From Tamarix chinensis (lineage: Eukaryota; Streptophyta; Magnoliopsida; Caryophyllales; Tamaricaceae), in NCBI GenBank assembly GCA_030549775.1, contig CM060172.1, forward strand, positions 10,155,861 to 10,219,860: a stretch of 64,000 nucleotides of DNA, written 5' to 3'. The notes below the pieces were generated by a model, which saw only the letters and a program-made list of their open reading frames with translations, was not told the DNA's origin and made no database searches. This document shows, in pieces, positions 57,901-64,000 of this stretch; within the stretch, counting starts at the first letter, position 1; the number at the start of each line of letters is the position of its first letter. The translations under genes and the position numbers were made by a program.

Positions 57901-60900
57901 CAGTTTATTTCGTGTCTTCGATTGTTTAATGTGTCAATGTTATACTGTTGCTTTTAAGCAGATATATTCCACCTCTACAAGGGGTTTTGTCCGTGGACGC
58001 GAGCACTATGGCTCCTGCGGAATTTCAGGTATTTCTTTTCATTGTTTTTTTTTTTCTTGTTGGGAGCCATTTTTTGGCCCGAGGAAGATGAAGTGTCTCC
58101 GTCTTACTGCCTGATGACCGGTAAATATATGTTTGCATGTGCGTGCGCAGCCTCAACATTTTCTCTTCTCTCAGCCCCGGCCTAAGATATGTGCTACCCA
58201 TTGCTACATCGCGAAGACCATTCAAAGTCACCAGCAATATTTGAAGAATTGTCCCTTCTGGACTCCAGCTGCAGCTGGTGCTGCAACTTTATTTGGGGGC
58301 ACATCTTACAACCTCAATATGATGCCTTCAGCCGAGTTGCCTGGTCATGTTTCTGGGAGGAGCCTTGACTCTGCTCAGGAGAAGGGGCATGCCCTTACTT
58401 TCTTTCAAGGTCATCCTGCTGCGAAGGACCAAGCTTCTCAAGAAGCACATATTGATGGTGCCCAGAAAAAGGAGTTCTTGCTCCGGCAAAGCTTGCCCCC
58501 TGGAGCTCCAAATAACATTTTAGTAAGTCAATGTTTCTTATTTTTATAATTTTCTTCCTCGTTACCCCTCCGCATCTCCAATAATTAGTCTGTCGAAATG
58601 TAATCACACAGGCCCCTGCTTTCATCTTCCCTGTTGGCCACCAACAGGCTGCCGCGGCTGGTGCTTCTGCTCATCCCAATCTGTCACGGTCCCCAACCAC
58701 AGCCGGATGTGCATCTTCGACAAGTACCCCCACTGCTACTGCAGTAAGTGCATCCATATCGGCAGCTGCTGCTGTTCCAACCATGAGCTTCAATTACCCA
58801 AGTTTGCCTGCAAACGAGACACAGTACCTGGCAGTATTGGGGAACAGCCCGTATCCATTCCCAATCCCTCCACATGTTGGTGCTCCACCACCTTATAGAG
58901 GGGCACAGGCAATGCCGTTTTTTAATGGTTCTTTTTATTCCTCACAGATGTTGCATCCTTCACAGATGCAGCAGCAGTTGCCAACTTCTCAGTCATCGCT
59001 AACCCAACGAGGTCAGCCAAACCCTAGTCCCTCTACTGCTTTTTCATCGCAGAAGCATATGCAGAATCCGCAACAAAGGGTTCAAGGAAATGGTGGCAAT
59101 GGATTGTCCTCTAATCCGAGTTTGCAGTCCTTCCCAGCCCCAAAAAATAGGGTATCACAGCCCCAACAGCATGAAATGGGCGGGGAGGATAGTCCATCTA
59201 CGGCTGATAACCGAGGGTCACGCCTTAACATAAATGTTTATGGCCAGAATTTTGCACTTCCTATGCATCCGCCTAATTTTTCGTTGTTGAGCCATATGTC
59301 GCTTGCTGGTGCTGGACCTGCTGGTATTGCTACTGGTTCAGCTAACAGTCATCTTGGAGATAAGAAACAGCAGCCACAACCTCAGCATCAGGCCATTAAG
59401 GCTGGACTGGAATCACTTGTTCCTGCGTTTGCCATGTCTTTTGCTTCCATCACTGGTGCCACCACTCCAGGCCTTGACATTTCATCTATGGCACCGAATC
59501 AAGCTATGTTCCAAAGCCTTCCAGAGGCTGATAGACACGGCTATCAGATGATGGCAGCTGCAGCTGCTGCACAAGCATCCCACCAGAATAAGAATTGCCT
59601 TAGTGCTGAAGATGGGAAAATTGGAGTTCCCGAATCCTCTTTAGATGAAGAAAAGAAGTCTATATCATCAAGGGTTTCCGCCTCAGGTGGACAATCTGTT
59701 AATTTCTCTCGACCAGATGTAGGTGATACTTGTGTCTCAACAATACAAGGGAACAATGTCATTGATAGCTCAGCCCCAAGTCTTAACCTAGCATCTGGTC
59801 CTAATGCCCACTCATCTCGATCTTCTGGGTCAAATGTCACGAGCAATGCCGGTGCCTTGAATTCGCAGCAGCAGCAGATGCTTCAGCCTCAAAAACAACA
59901 ACAATATGCAGCTGCAGCAGTTGTTGCTGCTGGCAACAAAACTCCTGAACCAGGGAATGGAAATGTCTACTCTTTTGAACACCTTTCTGTCTCATCTTCC
60001 ATGTCACAGAAGTTTCCAAATGCTTTAGCTGGTTTTCCACCTCTTGTTCAAGGCCGTGGTAGTCCTGCCCAGTCTGCTCATTGGAAAAATTCTGTTAGGC
60101 CGAGTACGTCACAGGTTTCTTCTATGCCTCTTATGACGCCAACCACTTGTGGAATTAAAAACCTTCCTCAACAGCAAGGGAGAACCCAACACGGGCAGAC
60201 CCAGATATCTTTTGGGGCAAATCAAAAATCATCTGCTGCATCACACGAACACACACCGTATAATAGCCAGGCCACGTCTTCACCAATGATGGTAGGTTCT
60301 CAGTCGGCTTCTATGATGTCAAAGAGTTCCACAGGAGGTCCGAGGACAATCTTATCTACGTCAGCAGGGGGCAAAGCAGCCCAAACTTCGGCACTAGAAT
60401 CACAAGTAAAGAATTCACCGTCAATGCCTAACCAAAAGTCTTCAACGGTTGGTCCATCAATCCTTGGTAGGTCTCATGTGAGCTCAACGTCAAGTATAGT
60501 TAGCAAGGGGCAGCAGCCACACCAACAGTTGCATCAAACGCATCTGTCAAAGAGTTCCATGCAGCAGGCTCAATTGTTATACAATGCTTACATGCAAGCG
60601 CCTCCACCTTCCAGTGCGTTATCAGCTGGGTATTATCTTCAGAGACATAGGCCTGATCAACAGCACCATGGGCAGAAATCTCAGGGTACAGAGCAGCAGG
60701 GGCAGAAAATTCCGGGCGTAGCAGTAGCTACTACGAGTTCAAGTGGTATGTTGTCTTTATGCCCGCCAGTTACACTTGCTAATGCCACTTCTGATCCTGC
60801 AAAAGCAATCGCCGTAGCATCTAGCAACATGACAGGGGACGGGATGCCACCACAAGGGATCTTGAATGCCGCTTACTTTGCTGCTGCACAAACTTCAGGC

Positions 60901-60990
60901 GCTACACACCAGCTAGTGCCTGCAGCGTATCCTGTTCATGCAGTTTCAACGGTGAAACCGCCAGAGCAAAAGCAACCAGCTGGTGAGTAG
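54979..60990 (+). CDS. TIC: TIME FOR COFFEE (TIC) clock regulator, 12 coding exons
   Basis: TIC is a nuclear regulator of the plant circadian clock, also tied to jasmonate and metabolic signalling in Arabidopsis. Proposed coding exons: 54979-55075, 55165-55596, 55721-55896, 56000-56309, 56418-56811, 56895-56955, 57108-57212, 57358-57652, 57782-57851, 57962-58028, 58151-58522, 58612-60990. All introns are GT-AG and the phases agree, giving 4758 nt and 1585 residues with no internal stop, close to Arabidopsis TIC (about 1.5k residues). Recognisable blocks: MDRNRDSRRP start; PVELNDSARLRDR (about 37-49); Arg-Asp repeat (54-77); basic KRRR (82-85); acidic stretch (100-115); SVPRKARS; EDIEIEVAEVLYGLM (257-271); APKRKRPRAV, a likely nuclear signal (339-348); EIDLMAPPP (486-494); GYIPPLQG (647-654); RPKICATHCYIA (679-690); then a long Gln/Ser/Ala-rich C-terminal half. 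No enzyme domain is evident. The paralogue TIC-LIKE cannot be excluded. The ATG was chosen because it matches the family N-terminus. Confidence 0.92.
55227..55298 (+). repeat. Arg-Asp codon repeat in TIC exon 2
   Basis: Twelve tandem GAY-CGN/AGR codon pairs encode (Asp-Arg)12. Arabidopsis TIC has a similar but more Glu-interrupted stretch, so its length is expected to vary. Confidence 0.9.
60983..60990 (+). other. Splice-donor-like sequence overlapping the TIC stop
   Basis: The last codons read CAGCTG|GTGAGTAG, so a strong donor consensus (GTGAGT) overlaps the stop. If used, the coding end moves to a downstream exon. One candidate acceptor, GCTGACAG at 61192-61199, would give one more residue and a stop. 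Either way the C-terminus is almost unchanged. Confidence 0.45.
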
Positions 60991-61800
60991 CGTGTTTTGC
61001 GTCAAATATGCATACCATTGTTCTCATTTTTTAACGTTTGGGCCTTCCACATAATCATAATGACAAGAAACGTAAAGGAGAGGGAAATTGTTGTATGAAG
61101 CAAAAGAGAGGAAATAGTAGAATAAACGAGAGGTGCAGAATTCTGTTGAAATCAGTATGTTTTTCTCTGGAAATGACAGTTTAAATGCATGCTGACAGCC
61201 TGAGAAGAAGTGACGGAAAGGGAATATGCTAGAGTTTTTTGAAAAAAAAAATTAAATGCTTGGATCAACTACAACGAAACGAAGATAAGACCATGCCAAC
61301 TTCCCAGGAACTGGTCGAAATGGCATACTGGGGAGGATTGCCATCGTTCTGCCGGTGTGCCCGAGAGATTTGAATAGGCTCGGGGATATTTACTTTTCCC
61401 ATTTTGTACGTGGGAGGAGAAGCAACAAAAGTTGAAGCAAAGTTGGAGAAAGGGAAAGAAGAGAAAGTAACGACCTTATATTCTGCTACCCTTCTTCCGT
61501 TGATGGCAGCACGAAGTAGCGAAAGCACAAGTTTTTATCTCTCCCCCCAAGCCGGGCTTCCGGAGAAAAATCCGAACTTTGGCTCTCTGTGATAGTTTTC
61601 TATGCATAATAGATGTTATCTATCTGGACATTATTTTATTGTAGATGAGTCCAGAAAGGAAAGAAAAGGGTAACGAAGCGGAGGGTGTAAAGATAAGATG
61701 TACATTCTTGCAGATTAGCACCATATCGAGACTAGCTTTTTTGTTGCACATTTTTGCTTGTTTCTTAACCCTATTCCAATAGATTATTATTTATTTGTGA
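60991..61800 (+). other. Probable TIC 3' UTR
   Basis: The sequence is less AT-rich than what follows and has no convincing frame. An AATAAA polyadenylation signal is at 61121-61126. The 61260-61600 part is unusually GC-balanced and could be a conserved 3' UTR or an unrelated single-copy segment; an 87-codon minus-strand frame there shows no recognisable protein. The end is set where AT-rich DNA begins and is approximate. Confidence 0.45.
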
Positions 61801-63516
61801 TCTGATTCGTGTGATAAATACTTACTACCTATAAAAAAGTAATTAAATGTAAATTTTTATTTTGAAAAAAATTAGGCTATGAAAATTTTAAAATAACTAT
61901 CTACATTCATCATTTTAAAAAAAGAAATTATTTTATTATTAAAAGTTTATATTAGAAATAAAATTATTTTATGAAAAAAATTATTTTTTATTTTTACTCT
62001 TAATACTTTTATCATATATGTATTAAACATTTTAATATAAAAATATATATGAAATCTTAAAATTATATTTATGGCTTCTGTTATGGAGAATATTTTATAA
62101 GTAGCTTAGGAGAAGAGAAAAATGACGACTGTACCGTTGGAATAACTGTGGTGCAGATGAGTGCGGGACAGCACATTTCGATGTCGAGATTTTTGAAGTA
62201 GCCGAGTGCAATTTTTGTCCCATTTCCCTCGTAATGTGTGGGAGATAGATGATAAAGTAGAACTTGTATTCGTATATTCCTTTGCCATATTGAGTTTGTT
62301 GCACGGCTTGACAAAACATGCAGATGCAGGTAGGTTCGCGATGGGCACCTGTTATTAAACATCATAGCAAGAAGAATTTTTTTTTTAAAGAAATAAGGAA
62401 AATGAGAGAGTGGGTGCTATCTTGGACAAAATTTATTGGCGTATATTCGTACTTTTTTTTCCTGATTATAATGTTTTATCCGTTTTATAGTAGAGAGTTT
62501 ATCATATAAACCTTATTCTATTAGTTTTTCTTATAAAAAAAATTATTTATAAGAATTACAAATCACTTTCTGCTTTTAATTTTATTTTTTATCATTATTT
62601 ATGCACCAGATGATTTATTATTTTTTAATAAAAAATATTAGTAAAATTTTAAGAGTATATTCATTAATTTCATTTTTAAAAAATATATATATTATTAAAA
62701 TAATTTTTTTATACATACGGAGTATTTTTTTAAATTTACCTTATTCAATCTCATTAATATATCTTATAACAATTACATTATTTAAATTTTAATATAAATA
62801 TTTTAATCAATTCATATATCATTTATCTTAAATTTTAATATTATTTTATATATATGTATATATAATAATTATAATTCCTCTATTATAAAATAAAAAAAAA
62901 TATATTCTTAATATATTTTTATAATATTAAATAATACATCCAATTTTAAATGCTTCTCTGATTTACTACCCGCACGTAGACCATATCTACTTCATAGTGT
63001 CTCGAATCCTATACCCACGGACCTTACCCTTACCCGATCTGATATCAATATGGTATTTTCTTCTGATAAGCAGCGCCCAAGAACGTTGATAAAACGATGC
63101 CCACTTGAAGATGCAAGTGCATACAAAATGTAATATCTATTATCCTTTGCCAGAGAATTTCGTTTTTGCCCCTGTCCAGCATGCAGATTGTTGGTGGGCC
63201 TCAACATGAATAGATCAAGCAGCCACGGGAGATATTAATGCTTTGCGTGACCTGTGGCTATGGGATCGCTCGCAAGTTCCTACATGCATGCGATGGATAT
63301 TGAAAGTGTTGGAATATGGAGGTCCGAAATTCCGCTAAAATGAATACTATTACCACCTATCAAGTCTATGGATCTCACATTTGAATCCCACTTGCACCTC
63401 ATTAACTTTAGATTTTTCAAAAAATAAACTTCGCAAAAGTTTAAACCAAGCAATACTTCTTTTTTACATGTTACGACGGAAATCTTCCTATGCACCAAAT
63501 GAGAAGAAAACCAATG

Positions 63517-63579
<63 letters not shown>

Positions 63580-64000
63580 TTTAAACGTGTTTAAATATTA
63601 AATGCCAAATCAAAGTACAATTTTTTATCAACTAATTTAAAATACACAAATGCAGTTTTACTGTTCAAATTTTGGTTTCCATCATATTTAAACACCATAT
63701 ATTAGGCATATGACTTGACATCTGGAACCTTTTAGCACGAAATATTTTCTTTTTGTTGTTCATTTATCCATACATTTCCATCTTCACTTTTTTTCTACTC
63801 TTTCACCTTCTTAAACGTATACCTAGTAGATTGATTTGCATAAGTGTTTAAGAAATCAAGATGAAGAAAAGAAAGCAATAACATCAACACAACACAAAAT
63901 TTAAAGAAGGTGAAAAATAATAATCCTCCATGATAGAAATGTGTGAGTTTTGATTGCGTATTTGAGCACAATATAACATTGTGTTACTTCGTGCAGATAT
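61801..64000. other. AT-rich intergenic DNA downstream of TIC
   Basis: No protein, RNA or clear transposon end was found. Short stretches at 62090-62360 and 62950-63300 are less AT-rich but give only short, unrecognised frames on the minus strand (up to 94 codons). Between them the DNA is runs of A and T. Confidence 0.6.
63518..63577. repeat. (TA)n microsatellite
   Basis: Thirty TA dinucleotides without interruption, likely length-variable. Confidence 0.95.

Noticed and set aside
58783..60990. A stand-alone 735-codon gene starting at 58783
   Set aside because: It is the last coding exon of TIC. The frame is open upstream to the acceptor at 58611 and joins the earlier exons in phase.
62081..62365. 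Three overlapping minus-strand frames of 74-94 codons
   Set aside because: They are mutually overlapping, have no recognisable domain and no splice or promoter context. I could not support a gene.
1..64000. A previously undescribed multi-gene system
   Set aside because: Apart from TIC, every protein-like signal is a decayed transposon protein. No cluster of unexplained intact genes is present. The unexplained signals are the structural modules of the giant LTRs.

Overview
The window looks like a repeat-dense stretch of a flowering-plant nuclear genome. Roughly the first 53.5 kb is nested transposon sequence. It ends abruptly at one intact host gene, the orthologue of Arabidopsis TIME FOR COFFEE (TIC), on the + strand at 54979-60990. 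The evidence for a plant is the TIC protein itself, GT-AG introns of about 80-130 bp, plant-type Ty3/gypsy and LINE proteins, very large AT-rich LTRs of the TGTAAYACCCC...GGGTRTTACA type, and a non-autonomous hAT-like element. I cannot name the species.

Layout. 4-4609 (A) and 4727-10201 (B) are giant + strand solo LTRs. Both sit inside the integrase region of a decayed - strand gypsy element whose gag-pol runs from 13643 down to 4610 and whose 5' LTR (G) is 13660-16082. That element lies in the gag region of a second - strand gypsy element (H: gag 16083-17372, PBS 17373-17384, LTR 17388-17618 continuing at 35454-36167). The H LTR is split by a large + strand gypsy element with LTRs C (17619-21784) and F (29813-35453), a gag remnant and a polypurine tract but no visible pol. 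Inside that element lie - strand LTRs (D, E), a hAT-like element and a 5'-truncated LINE tail. 36168-40433 is a patchwork of LTR pieces. 40434-45272 (I) is a - strand solo LTR with a perfect TTTAT target-site duplication. 45.3-53.5 kb is an LTR-like region, possibly Copia/SIRE-related, that received a nearly full-length LINE (ORF1 and ORF2, 45817-52471). The LINE reverse transcriptase was later split by a 1.67-kb solo-LTR-like insertion (49344-51010).

The giant LTRs share an internal plan: AT-rich 5' end, 0.4-1.5 kb pyrimidine-rich tract, in several copies a short conserved hairpin, then minisatellites, a conserved module around ACTCAGTACC, and a 3' end. They encode no convincing protein.

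TIC can be modelled as 12 coding exons with consistent phases and no internal stop, giving 1585 residues. The 5' leader and promoter (53517-54978) carry three AAAAATCT clock-type motifs. From 60991 to 64000 there is a 3' UTR and then AT-rich intergenic DNA with a (TA)n microsatellite.

No bacterial-type operon, CRISPR array or RNA gene was seen. Apart from TIC, every protein-like signal belongs to a degenerate transposon. The most unusual unexplained structure is the conserved internal architecture of the giant LTRs.
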